This document shows, piece by piece, positions 23,111 through 35,398 of a stretch of DNA of 64,000 nt. Position 1 is the first letter of the stretch, and each line of letters begins with the position of its first letter. Made by a program: the position numbers and the translations under genes. The notes below the pieces were generated by a model. The model was not told the origin of the DNA. It was given only the letters and a program-made list of their open reading frames with translations, and made no database searches. This stretch comes from Agelas oroides (lineage: Eukaryota > Porifera > Demospongiae > Agelasida > Agelasidae): assembly GCA_949130485.1 (NCBI GenBank), contig OX422192.1, positions 6,549,085 through 6,613,084 of the forward strand, read 5' to 3'.

Positions 23111-23438
23111 TAGCCGCGGCTACTATATTTGCGGTGTTCGTTTTCACGCGACTACTATTTCAGGGCGGCTACTAGGCCTATTCGAGAACAGCGTTTATTT
23201 CTTCGAAAAACCTGCGGATATCAACGGCGACTGTTGCTCAGAGCTTATGGTTAAACCATAAGGGCGGTGGCTGAATGCCTAGGCCCCGCCCACTTTTCGC
23301 GTGCAGGAAACTCGTAGCCTAGGGTGTGGCTTCCGTTCCTGACAGCAAAAATGCAGGAGAACGGGTCGCTATGGGATATTTTAGGCCACTAAGTCAGATT
23401 TTAGCTTGTAAGCTGTGCTGCCTATGAAATTTTTAAGT

Positions 23439-26400
23439 ATGTCAGTGACACCGTCACACCAAGTCCAAGAACTGCAGACAGGTAACGTTACCAGTAGATC
23501 TAGCTAGCTATACAGTTTAATATCCATAGAAAGTGTTTCATCTTTCAGCCAACCACGGTTCTGTCAGTGTAAGGGTCCTTCAAAAATGCCACTTCAAGTT
23601 GAGAAAGGAACTGAATGTCCCGATTCTCCTACCATATTTAAACAAATATCGCCTGATAACAGCTGACTTCCATGAAGAATTGACACTGCAAGCAACTCAT
23701 GCAGCAAAGGTGGACAAATTGGTGGCAGAACTACCTAGGAGTAGGGCAGATTTTCTTGAGCGTTTCATCCAGTGTCTCCGAGAGTCTGCGGAAGAAGAGC
23801 CTGGAACCTCACATCACCAAATTGCAGAAGCTATTGAAGAAGAATTCAAGCTTCAAATCGCTCATGGTAAATCACTATAGATGATGAGATTTTATGCAAA
23901 ACTTACAGTTTATTTTCAAGTTTTACATGTTCAGTGCAATTCCAGTGCACAGATACATCTGCATATCCCTGGATATGACTTATAAATGTAATACAATGAA
24001 TAGGCTGGTGGTAATACACTTAACACGCAGAGTTAATTACATGTACTGTGAATTTGCGGGGTAAATCCATTGCTGCTCAAGGTTGTGAGAGAACCAGTGG
24101 AGCTACATTTCATACTTGGTAGTTAAAAAGAGGCTATTTTTGTTGGAATAAAATACCTTTGAAATCATGTGGGTACACTGTTATTCATGTCGTTACTATC
24201 TTTATGCAATCCACTGCAGGCTTTGCGTGCAGCACACAGATTAACCTGGCAGGTATTCAGTATGAAGAAGCATCACCAAATACGCCACTGCTTGTTGGTA
24301 CTGGCCAACCAGACCAAGTGAATAAAGGTAAACGGGTCTATGGTTTGTCTAGGAATTGGCTTCTTCATGCAAGTATAGAGTAGCAAGCTGATCTGCCAGC
24401 CTATAAATTCATGAAGGCTTTATAGTAAAATCTCTTTGCCCATAAATAGGTTAGGGATTCTTTGTGCTTGTGTAAGCAGTTGTTAGCAGGGTCTCCTTAG
24501 AAGGACTTCAGGTTTGATAGGATATTGACATTCATTAAGCCTGACACACCATCCTCACTGAGCCAACATGGTGTGTACTGCAGGGCCGTAGCCATCAAAT
24601 TTGGAGTGGTCAGGTTAGTGGTGCGTGCGTAAGCACGCAAGAGCTAGGGGGGTCTGGGGGCATGGCCCCCCAGAAAATTTTGGGAATTTAGAGTCTATGA
24701 GGTTGCTTCTGAGACCATTTTTGGGCCAAAACGATGCTTATCGGAGGCCAGACAACAGAGTTTTACATGCATGAACATCTACCCTTTCTGCCTGTTGCAC
24801 CATATAGCACTGCATGGTTTTGGCTTTCCGATCGTTCGCTAATCTCACAAGCCACACCCTTCGCAGATCGTTCGGTTGGAAGAACAGAAAATTGTTGGAA
24901 GACTCGGTCTTTCTCACTGTTTGCAGCCATCTCGTATTATGTTGCAACATGTCACCACGCTGTGTGCATGCCATGGGCATTTGCCGAGCATTGGCCCTAT
25001 TTGGCGACACCAAGCAAGCCACGGTGAGGGGAAAATGGTCCGGTTGAAACCGGACTAACCGGACCGGTGGCTACGGCCCTGTACTGCCAGACTGCTCACT
25101 TCATATCCAGGTCTTTCCACCCCAGTGTTTGTTGCATGCAGTTCTAATACTGTGAAGTAAAACTTATCACATGCAGCATGTCAGATGTATGTACCTGGAC
25201 ATCATGTGAATATGTCTTGAGATGTGGTACATGCACTAGAAGCCATAACTGAACACCAAAGATGTCAGATGTCTAGATACATCACAAGTTTATCGGGCCT
25301 TCCTCAGCAACCCTGGAGTAAGAAGGCCTGTACTACATACACTGCATGCTACCATTAATGCTGATTTGGTTCTCTTTAAAGTTGTTGTCCATCTGGGTGG
25401 TCGGTCACCCTGCACAAATATCACATTCACAATGCATTTGTTACTGTGCTCTCCTACACACACGAATGTGGTCATTCCATTTATAGTCTGCAAGCCAGCA
25501 ATGGGAAATAATGAACTGCATGGGAATAGTTTTACTGTGACAGACACTCCATCTTAGGTGACTACATGTGACTGGCATCTACTATTCCATCCGATCCAAG
25601 TTTCATCAAGTATGGCTTTTCAAAATTTTTGTTAACTAAACTAACTAAAATTGCCCAGAGCATCTTGCCTCAAGCTGGAAATAAAGGAATTTAGATGTTA
25701 TGAGGTGAAAATAGAGGAAAGTGAAATCGAACCCAGGACACCTGGCTTGAGCCGCCAGTGCTCTGCCACTGAGTACAGCAACCGGACAACCACCAGCCCT
25801 CACAATCCTCTATATGTACTGCACAGGTGGTACTGAATGCCTCAGTCGCACACCCGGGAGCTAGCCACTCAGTATGTGCCGTCAGAACTTCGTTAGGGGT
25901 CGACAGGAAATTCTCTCCATCTCTCATAACATCTAAATTCCTTTCTTTCCAGCTTGAGGCAAGATGCTCTGAGCATATAGAGAGAGAAAACCACTCAGCA
26001 TGGGTTTTTTCCTGATGGAGAGAATTTTCCAAAACTATTTTTGAAATCTAAACACTGACTATAACTAAACTATAAGTGTAAACCCTATACTAAAACAACA
26101 CTAAAGGTGACCTTCCTTTCTATGGAAAGCCTATTGTACATTAGTAAGATGAAATAATAAGTACACTAGCATGTAAAAGGTGTTTGGTTAAAGTTATGAT
26201 TAACTAAAACAACACTACTGAAGTTATTAGGGCAAACCCAGCAAGCACAATATTAAGTAAGTATAACCACACTACTATCACATGCATGGTGCATAAATAA
26301 TTTATTCTAATTGTCTGCAGAATCTCTGTATTATTGAACTTCCAGTTGATTTTGCTCCTGGTACTGTGCATGGGGTTACAGTCAAAGGGGCGGGCTTCAT

Positions 26401-27308
26401 AAGTATAATGTTGTTCATTCATCACTTCAGGACCGAAACCCACAAAGAAGATACACTGCTGCAGCAGACGGTGGTGCTGTTACTACACAACAGTCCTTGT
26501 GATCATAGCTTTGCTAGCTCTTGCGCTCATCATTCTTTCTCAAGAGCCACATGTCAGCTCTTCAGTACATCCTCTCTATGTACGCTGGAACAGCACAGTG
26601 GGATTGCTGTTTGACTACAAGCCTTGGCTTGATCGTATTGCACTAGCTATGGACAAGAATTGTGGTGCCAAGCTCTACCAGATACAAGACCAGGATTGTC
26701 GTTCACTACCAACACTGAACACGAGCTATGTTGATCCTTCAGATCATTCAGACTTCATTTACATGCTGCCGGGATCAGTAATCCATTTTACTGTAAACCC
26801 TGATACACAAGGGGAAGTTTGGGTGTTTTCTGACTATGATACTGCTAACGAGTTTGTTAAGGATCAATCACGTTTTGACTGTCATTCTCCCCCATCTGGA
26901 GCATACTGTTTTGAGGCTGAAGATCACCCAGGAAAATACCCATACTATATTCAACAACCTGCTTATTACTTTATATATCCCCGCCTTCTTAATGGAGCCA
27001 TTGTTGATTGGTATTTCCACCGAACAATTTATGACAGAGATGCAATAATGAAATATACCAACATCGGAATCCTGACGAAAGTTCCCACAACCATCTACTT
27101 TCCTTTTCCGTACAAGAAGAGCTGTATCTTGGTGGACATTCCTGCAGGGATGTGTTACAGTGGTAAAATCCTGGCCATCAATGCTGTAAGACAAGATGAG
27201 TATCTCATCTTCCTCGCCATACCTCTTGTCATCTGTGTTATTTTAGTTGTGGGTGTGTATGTGTATTGCCACTTAAGAAAGAACCTTCCGTCTTCCTTTG
27301 TGAAGTAA
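23439..27308 (+). CDS. CARD / two-pass membrane protein with six-Cys ectodomain, copy 2
   Basis: Exons 23439-23481, 23549-23866, 24220-24327 and 26431-27308. All junctions are phase 1; the sum is 1347 bases, giving 448 residues. An in-frame ATG at 23424 could add five residues. The first exon is MSVTPSHQVQELQT. The CARD spans about 17-115 (VLQKCHFKLRKELNVP..., FLERFIQCLRES). The linker ends SPNTPLLVGTGQ. The codon that is ATG in copy 1 (MHYC) is ATA here, and the frame still begins at a phase-1 acceptor; this favours splicing from the linker exon rather than a separate start. TM1, a six-Cys ectodomain (KNCGAKLYQIQDQDC..., FDC, AYC, KSC, GMC) and TM2 follow; the tail is short (HLRKNLPSSFVK). 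No Death exon is seen between 23867 and 24219. A transposon (24581-25081) and a tRNA-like element lie in the last intron. The frame is fully open, so this is the best candidate for an active copy. Confidence 0.75.
24581..25081. mobile_element. 501-bp element with CAGGGCCGTAGCC ends, 5-bp duplication
   Basis: The left end CAGGGCCGTAGCCA and right end TGGCTACGGCCCTG (with one extra base) are inverted. TACTG flanks both sides (24576-24580, 25082-25086). The interior has open frames but no transposase motif. A lone end of the same type (CAGGGCCGTAGCC) occurs at about 7470. Confidence 0.8.
25655..25980. mobile_element. Foldback element carrying a SINE-like tRNA head
   Basis: The arms contain CAGAGCATCTTGCCTCAAGC and AATTTAGATGTTATGA, inverted over about 48 bases with one or two mismatches. 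Inside, on the minus strand, are a box A-like TACTCAGTGGCAGAG and box B-like GGGTTCGATTTC (25723-25775), followed by the segment shared with the SINE at 16.7 kb. Either a SINE landed in a foldback element or the family is a composite. Confidence 0.65.
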
Positions 27309-30260
27309 TGCTTATATCTTGTGCAATATGATGATTGAGCGTCCAGTTGCTGTCATAAGGATCACTGTGCAGTTTGTTGTTACAGTAACTGTTGTGTTTG
27401 TGAGATAAAATTTGTGTGGTCTTTATCATGTACATATATGGTGTGACAATTCTTATGTATAGACGTCTATACACATACTTTGCATAGGTTTATACACGCA
27501 GGATACCTGAGATGGTCCCATTTTATGTATAAATTTATGTAGTAAGGTTTGTTTTTTGAAACTCTACTGGGTCCAAAGACAAGAAGGCTATCTTATCTTT
27601 GTAGCCATACCTCTTGTCATCTGTGTTATACACTGATCAGTATATTTGTGGATGTACATATACACTTCCATTTTAGAGAATTACCTCAGAGAAACTCAAT
27701 TAGGTTCTATTATTTTGTACATTGAGTATGCCCAGCTGTATTATGCATGTGGCTAGGGCTGTTCTCTGTTGTGCTTGTGTGATTATGTGTTGTTAACTAG
27801 CAATAAGACCCGTTCTTACTTCTATTTTGCAGTGACGTAGCTAAGTAGATCTACAGCTATGCAATGCATGTGATTCGAGATCAAAGGTTGGTGCCTCCCT
27901 TCTTGCTTCCACATCACCGTGTCATGACTCGTGATCAGCGCCGATAATTCCATTGCGTATCTGCACTAACGGCCTCCAGTTGCTAGGGCACGTGCCCCAG
28001 TGTGCCCCAGCCTGGCTATGCCACTGCTCGGGCTTTGTGTGTGACGTTTGAAAGGTCATCATTTACGAATAGTCAGCTCGCTGTTCGTTCCGTTTCAGCA
28101 GTTTCAGCAACTGTGACAGTATGTCTGCGACCGGCCGGACTTCACATCACCAACAGCAGACAGGTACCATTAATGTTAATTTGTAACTAGCTATAGCAGC
28201 AAAATAACATCTATTTCACCTTTTAGACGGTGGCTCTGTCGGGGAAAGGGTCCTTCGAAAGTGCCACGTCAGATTGAGGAGAGAGCTGAATGTCCCAATG
28301 CTCCTACCGTATCTCAACCAATATCGCCTGATAACAGCTGATTTGTACGAGGAATTGACGCTGCAAGCAACTCATGCAACAAAGGTCAACAATTGGTTGC
28401 AGAACTACCTAGGAGTGGGGCAGATTTTCTTGAGCGTTTCATCCAGTGTCTGGGAGAGTCTGCAGAAGAAGAGCCAGGAACCTTCCATGGACAAATCGCA
28501 GATGCCCTTGAAAAATCTAAGCTTCTGGAGCTCGAGACTAGTGGTAAATCGGAAAAGAATTAGCTTATCCAAATTGATGAGTAGATAGGAAATGCCTCAT
28601 CAAGAGTGCCATACATTAGCTAGCTAAGAACATAGACATTTCTATTGCAACAACTTCCTGTAAACCACCGAAGCTGTGAGAAATTTCTTTGCATGACAAC
28701 ACAAAGTAGTCACGGGTACATACTCATTAACCTTGACAGAGCTATACAACTATATGCTTCTGGGAGAAGCTAATCAGCTACAAACCTTGTAATCAATTAT
28801 TCTACACTTGCATTTTCAGCCACTCTGAGTGTGCAGCTGCTTTCTTGTGAACTGCAGTCAGTGTCCAACTGGTACCAACTGGGGATCAAGTTGGGCCTGG
28901 AGCCTTACCAGCTGAAACAGATTGAAGAGAAGACTACAGATATTGAACGCCGCAAAATTGAGATGTTGGATTTATGGCTGCGAAGAACCCCTGGGGCCTC
29001 CTGGAGTCACATTGTCACTGCTCTCAGAGAAATGGAGGAAATAACAACTGCAGAGAGGATACAGCAGACGTATGGAGAAACAGGTATAGCCAACTGGAAT
29101 GTAGATAAGTTACATACCACTTTGAAACACAGTAGTTTGGCAGAGCATGTAGGATTGAGTTAAAGGGTCTACCATTAGATTTATTTGCATTACAGTTTGA
29201 AGCCCTGCAAAAACTAAAATTGATGCTAGATCATGTGCACATGTACAGACAGGGATAAACAATTGGTTCTGTCATCTGACAGTCACTCAACAAAATTTGG
29301 CAATTTAGAATGTGTGAAGTCTGCATATATTAGCATATGTGACGTGAACATTCGCTGTTATGGGTAGAAACACTTTTGAATTTTAATTCAATTAAAACAG
29401 TGTAGCAATGTGTTCAAATGTGAACAAAGACTCGTGAAGACAAGTGCCTCAGTGCTGTCCTCCTAAAGAGGTAGCTACGTAAATAGTGGCTCTAGCTCTT
29501 CTAACTAGTGTTTGTAAGAGTCTCTTCCATCGTGATCATATGCCTCAAGATGCCTTCAGATCAAGCCACGTTGAGTGACAAAGAGCAACAAGGAACAGTT
29601 CACTTCAATAACTGGCAATAACACCATGACCTGCTATTGGCCAAGTTTTCTGTATGCATGTTTTTCATGGTCAAGCTGTAAATACAACAACTGCACTGTT
29701 TTCAATGTCCTGAAGGGCATTCCATATGTAGTATCTGGTCATTCATGTCATTGTTCGTATAACACTTAATGCAATCCACTGCAGGCTTAGCGTGCAACAC
29801 TGAGACGACTGAGGTGGATTATTCTGAAGATGCAACAGCAATTACACCACTGCTTGTTGGTACTGAACGACCAGATCAAACAGGCGATGTGGAAGAAGGT
29901 ACACACCAATATTGTTTGTCTCTTGCACCCTACCAACAAGCCAGCTTATTACTCACATGTGGTTTGATGGCCTCTTTCCATATTTGGAAGTGAGGGTAAA
30001 CTGGGATGTTTTGAGGCTGCAGTCTTGTAACCTAATGTGGTTACGTCCTTAAAAGGAAGGTTCAACAGAATAGTGAGGCCTGCCACTTGCACTCCATGCT
30101 CTGAGCTAACCTTGTTCCCAGGCCTTTGCCTTGCTTTACAGTATGCTAAAATTGAGGGGGAACGCCTGAGAGATTTTGTCACCTGCATGGCAGTGTGACA
30201 CAGTGATAGGTAGACAGACGGGTGCCCAATGAAGAATTTTGAGGTCCTTTAGTGATATCT

Positions 30261-30750
30261 TAATCGCCACGGAATTCCGTGGCGACTGTGTTCGTACGTA
30301 TACGTACGTATACTGGTGACATCATAAACTCGCCTCGTTGATATGCCAGTTGGTGTTCTGTTCGAGGGAGTTTCATATCGCACAGTTCTAGGCCTTCTGG
30401 TAGCTAGGTACCTCGAGATAAAGCTCAAGAAAGAACAGATTGCCTCCAATGAGTGCGTTTACTGAGGAAGCGTACATTTATGCGGTTATCCACCATTTCC
30501 GGTAAGTCGATTCCTACCACTGCCTACCAGACTTTTCTCTTTGTATCCGACAGTATAAAACTAGGCAAAGCATGTAGCAGCGATGAGGTATTTTTTATGA
30601 CGGTTTATGCTATTCATGTGATAACCGGATCGTCATATTAGTACACGCCCCTAATTCTACCATGTGGTCTTGCCTATAATTACGCGCATGCGCAAACAGT
30701 ATGTACCAGGCGCTCTTTCTCCTCGCCCTCCGTGCCTAGGAACGAGGCTA
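30261..30750. mobile_element. 490-bp insertion defined by a paralogous empty site
   Basis: The right duplication unit reads straight through GTGATATCTGACTTCAG (about 53245). Here 490 bases lie between ATCT and a second ATCT. The insert has a perfect 20-base palindrome (CGCCACGGAATTCCGTGGCG), a CGTACGTATACGTACG tract and a right end AACGAGGCTA that matches the hairpin family. Its class is unclear. Confidence 0.7.
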
Positions 30751-32081
30751 ATCTGACTTCAGACCATACATTTGAAAGACAGTGTCAGTACAGCTCTTTG
30801 TGTTCAGTAGACTTGAGGCTGACTAACGTATCAACTGAGAAGCTATTGAATTACGTGCTGGTTTTTTGCACTAAGACTTACCACAATGCTTAGCTATTGT
30901 CACTTCAATCTTTTGTAAGGTGTGAGGCCTGCAAAGTTTGTGAGTTACAATGTTCGGACACCACCCTCCGTCTATCTACCCTCTGTCCACCCGACCTCAT
31001 CACACGTGCCTAAATTTTCCAAGCATTCCCTCTGTGTTTGCATGCTGCTAAAGTGGAGCCAGGGAAGGCCTGGGAACGAGGCAGCTCTGAGTCAACATGC
31101 TGTGTAGTATATACCACATTGCACACTCCCTCTAGGACCTACTTTTTGCCTAATATACCCCCTCACCTTATTTTGAGGGCAAGTTTCTGCTATGAATCTC
31201 ATTATGTACTTTCTTTAAATGAATATCTGGTGAGAACACTGTCCTTATAGTGTGACTGTGTTGTGTATGAAGGATACCTTATTACAGGCATAAGTTACCT
31301 CTACTCTTACCAGTACTTAAGCTTCAGTAGTGCGAAGGGTCTACCAAACCATGGCTGTGAATCCCCAACATGAGGCAAAGCCAATTAACATGCCAACATT
31401 GTGCAAAACACTTGAGTCACTTCTGCTGTCATCAGTGTGACTTTGTGGTTTACTGACAATTAACAATCCAAACATAGTAGTATGAGCAGGTGGTCCACAG
31501 AGATTGTGAATTTGATACACTGGGAAGCCCACATCAGCTGACAGTGTAGTATCATGTAACTTCACCTATAACTAGGAAAAAGTACCTGTCAGAAGGTGGC
31601 AGTAACATTACTTCATGCTATCAGTCTACGTAAGAATATTATGTTGTATTGATGAGAGGATCAAAGCTATCTGCTGGAAGGTAGAGAAAACATCTAATAA
31701 CCTACTCTGTAATGGCCGACGTTTGCAGTATCTAGTCGCTGGTATATGTGTCCCCAAATAGTATTCTTACCACTGCAGCTAGTGACTTACTCCTGTGTTC
31801 CTCAAACAACACTAGCTATCATCGAGTTTGCCATACCAGCAGGTTCACATAGCTACTGTGTATTCAGAAATGAAGTGCATCAGCAAACTGGAACCGATAC
31901 CAAGTGTCTAAATCAGTATGCTAGCTCTTTGTGACTCACTCAGCTACGGGGACTGCCTCTCCTGTAGTATCTTGATTAATGTGAGCTCACTCTCTCCATC
32001 TTGATACATGCCCAGGTTTTTTGTACAGTACGCATGTTATTTATTCTCATTCCAGAAGGTAGTATCAACTTAAGATTCATT

Positions 32082-32121
32082 GTACAAGAGCAAGCCATAT
32101 CAATGTGACTTGCTCTTGTAC
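32082..32121. repeat. Short perfect stem-loop
   Basis: GTACAAGAGCAAG and CTTGCTCTTGTAC pair perfectly over 13 bases with a 14-base loop, in the intron before the membrane exon of copy 3. It may be a tiny hairpin element; nothing supports an RNA gene. Confidence 0.6.
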
Positions 32122-33149
32122 TATGTAGAATGCTTTGTATCCACACAACTAGATTTTCATTTCAGATTTTGGGGAGGAAAAGCAGATCTTGAACCTTCGC
32201 CTAGTGGTAAAGTAGTGGGCTGTTGACATGTATCAGCAATGTTGTTCATTCATCACTGCAGTGCGGAGACCCACGAACAGGACATGCTGCTGCAGCAGAA
32301 GATGGCGGTGGTGGTGCTGCTGCTACACAGTGGTCCTTGTGATCATGGCTTTGCTGGCCCTTCCTCTCATCATTCTTTCTCAAGAGCCACACGTCAACCC
32401 TTCAGTACACCCCTACTATGTATTTCGCAACAGTACTACAGTTGCTTTTTGACTACATGCCTTTCCTTGATCGTATTGCACTAGCAATGGACAAGCATAA
32501 CTTTGAGGCCAGGCTCTACCAGATACAAGATCAGGATTGTCGTTCACTGCCAACACTGAACACAAGCTATGTGGATCCTAATGACCCAGCAGACAATATT
32601 TACATGCTACCTGGATCAGTGATCCATTTTACTGTGAACTCTGGCACAAGTGGTCAAATATGGGTTCTTTCTGACTATGATTCTGCTAACACATTTGGCG
32701 TTAAACCACCAGATTGCTTTCACCCCCAACCTGGAGCCTACTGCTTTCAGGCTGCAGAACACCCCGGAAACTATCTGCATTCTATCAAACAGCCTGCTAA
32801 TTACTTCATACGCTTCTATCCTATAAACACTGCTCGGGACGTTAAATGGTACTTCAACCGAACCATTTTTGATATTGAAGCAATTGATCAGCATTACAAT
32901 GGTGTACCCCTGACAAACGTTCCCACTCTCTTCTACTTTCCCTTTCCATACAAGACAAGTTGCATCTTGCTGGACGTTCCTGCACAGTCACCGTATTACA
33001 GTGGTAAAGTGCTAGCCACCAATGTTGTCCGACAAAATGGGTATCTCATCTTTCCAGCCATATTTCTTTTCACTGGTGTTATAATACTGATTGTACTAGC
33101 AAGTGTGCATGTATGCTGTCATTGCAGAAGATCATCATCTTCTTAATTT

Positions 33150-34320
33150 GGTACAATAGTGATTGTATATAGCAGTGTACTATCATCGTGGAGATGTACA
33201 GCTGTTTTCTGTTGTGCTGGTGAGATATATTTTATACAGAAGTTATGTGTGAAGTTGATGACCATTGCAGAGAGAGAAACAAATCTGCAGGAAATTTGCA
33301 ATCCAGCATGAACCTAGGACCTTCTGAATACTAGTTGGATGCTATTAGGTAAGTAAAATTACCAATGCATCATTATTCTACAACCTCTTTTACCATAAAA
33401 GATCGCAAGAAATATAATTACAGTTGTAATCAGGGTTCAAAAAAAAGAAAGTGAAAAAAAAAATTGTTCCAAGAAGGTGAAATAGGGTATAAAAAAGTCT
33501 TGACAATGTATGCTTGTAGAAAGAGGAAGATACAGCTCAGTCACTATATGTTTACAACCACATTCACATTTTCAGTAGGAACATCAGCCTTGTAGCATAA
33601 ATGGTATGTGATCCTGAGAAGAGGGTTAATTCATCACAAATATTACAATCATCTAATTGACAACTAAGATTTTTAGCCTTGTTCCCATGCAGGGCCAAGC
33701 TCATCCAGCTTTCTGTGACTTGCAGTTGACTACCATACTGGAAGCAATGGATAGCCGGTTGAGGGTCTGAGTACAAGACTATTCATTATTTGAGTACTGT
33801 GATGACTCAAGAATATGTTTTCAGCAAGGTCTACTTAGTAATGAGAGCATGGTTGCTTTATTGTCATGAAAGCATTCAGCAAAGACTACTACAATGAGGT
33901 TTTGTGTTCTATGTCCAGGCTTTTTCATCTTGCCTTTGGAAACTTATATATTATAGTAGTTACCCAAATGACAGCAGATGAATCAGTGGCCTTTCTGTTC
34001 TCCTCATGAGCTAACTCCATGAGATGTGTAGATGCATGTGTAGATGTATTGAGACTCAATTTGGTATTAGCAAGGCTACTCAAGGCACGGGTCACCCCAA
34101 AACAAGGTTCATAGTGCACCTTACACAACCGTTAGCTACAGTCATGCAATTGCACATGTGATATGCATTGTTGTTAGCCGCGTTCAATAGTCAGGGCTCT
34201 CCGACCAGAGAACGCTCCTCCAGACTGAAAGCTGCCTAAAAAGCTAGAAATGGAGTCCCTACAAGGTGAAAGGACCGTTTTCTACACTCGTTTGTACGAG
34301 AAAGCAGAAGAACGGGCCAT
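33150..34320. other. Intergenic, no gene seen
   Basis: 3' flank of copy 3. It contains A-rich tracts near 33440-33470 and the end of the segmental duplication (to about 33620). The rest shows no coding frame or element I can delimit. Confidence 0.35.
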
Positions 34321-34321
34321 C

Positions 34322-35398
34322 CAGTGCTGACGAGGCCCTTTCTATAGCCAGCTGCAACAGCCGCCATGCATTGTAATCCAGTGCTGACGAGGCCCTTTCT
34401 ATAGAGGGTGTGCATACACCTCATCACATCATAGCAACCGTTGCTATGCCGCCATCTTGATAGGCAACATTGCCGGTTTTTAATGGGACTTAAGTACTAG
34501 CGCGTCGACATATGAAGAAGTTTGAGATTATAAGCTACAGTTAACTCTGTTGTAGGTGCAATAACACCTACAAACATCCCAAAAAATTGTCTTATTTTCT
34601 GAATATCTAGTCTACTTTCCATAATGATCTATTAAAAATTGCAACTCAAAACCATCTTCTACTCATGAATATCTCTCTTCTGATATCAGTACTGACACCA
34701 CTGCTTGAGGTTTAGATGCGTCATTTTGGCCATGAACTTCGTATGGAATCCCCATTGTTTACATATGGTGGGAAAATGTACTTGTCATTTTAGGAAATTC
34801 AATAACTACTTTCAACTTTTGCAAGTCAGGAGGCAGAACTTGAAGCTTTCTAAATGCTGTAGACATAGATTTAACATGATTCACAGGCTGTTTAGTCACG
34901 GCATTTTGACCTAGAACAGTAAGCATCATACAGTGTGTAGCTATATGGAAGGTAAGTGAGGTGTAAATTGTGTAACTCACAAGTCTGTTTGATGTTGGAT
35001 TGTGTTAATGGTATTTTCAACAATTAGCACAATTAATGCAATGCTCAAAACTACTCAAAACTTCTTGATATGACTCCCCGCGCTAGCAACGATCTACAAG
35101 TAGCATCCCTTTCATGTACAGGTAATAACTGTCATGACTAGCTCTCTGCATACTATAAAGTTGAAGCTAAATGCATGCTCCGTACCTCGAAGCGAGCTCG
35201 TAGAATAGCCCTCGCCATACATTATTCCTATTCATTGCCTCTCAAAATGGCGGCGCGTATACGGTAGTATGCGGAAGTATGCAGAAATTGCCTACCGGGT
35301 GACTATAGCCAGCCAGCTGCAACAGCCGCCATGCATTGTAATCCAGTGCTGACGAGGCCCTTTCTATAGCCAGCTGCAACGGCCGCCATGCATTGTCA
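34322..35398. repeat. Separated direct repeats of a 58-bp unit
   Basis: The unit CAGTGCTGACGAGGCCCTTT / CTATAGCCAGCTGCAACAGC / CGCCATGCATTGTAATC occurs at 34322-34405 (two partial copies) and again at 35302-35398 (two partial copies), same orientation, about 900 bases apart. Single-copy-looking DNA between them includes the last exon of the minus-strand gene (34759-34910), so both repeats flank coding sequence. Confidence 0.75.

Larger units (their letters stand above)
28121..33146 (+). pseudogene. CARD-Death-TM-ectodomain-TM gene, copy 3, frameshifted
   Basis: Exons 28121-28163, 28227-28543, 28820-29083, 29785-29898 and 32262-33146. The 264-base third exon encodes a clear Death domain (NWYQLGIKLGLEPYQLKQIE..., MLDLWLRRTPGASWSHIVTA) in phase 1 on both sides, inserted between CARD and linker. 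Two lesions break the frame against copies 1 and 2: a 1-base loss in the CARD exon near 28390, after which the reading becomes NWLQNYLGVGQIF, and a 2-base loss near 32442 after TM1 (FRNST), giving an early stop. The ectodomain and TM2 then continue in another frame to 33146. All splice sites remain canonical, so loss is recent or one or both shifts are sequence errors. If they are errors, this is the fullest family member. A 490-bp insertion (30261-30750) lies in the last intron. Confidence 0.7.
28735..33620 (+). repeat. Segmental duplication, left unit
   Basis: Exonic and non-coding sequence here recurs in the same order and orientation at 50986-56260. Shared parts include the Death exon, the 400 bases after it, the linker exon, 29899-30260, 30755-31137, the ectodomain exon and the downstream flank (CTTCTGAATACTAGTTGGA, CACATTCACATTTT). 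Regions 31138-32230 and parts of the right unit are unmatched. Confidence 0.85.

Noticed and set aside
22713..23175. Three overlapping open frames rich in Ser/Pro/Arg
   Set aside because: Generated by the hairpin element with repeated arms at 22923-23110.
24734..25058. Overlapping frames of 60-97 codons on both strands
   Set aside because: They lie wholly within a 501-bp transposon with defined ends and show no transposase motifs.
32082..32121. A microRNA precursor
   Set aside because: Perfect 13-bp stem with a 14-base loop is too short for a pre-miRNA; more likely a small palindrome.
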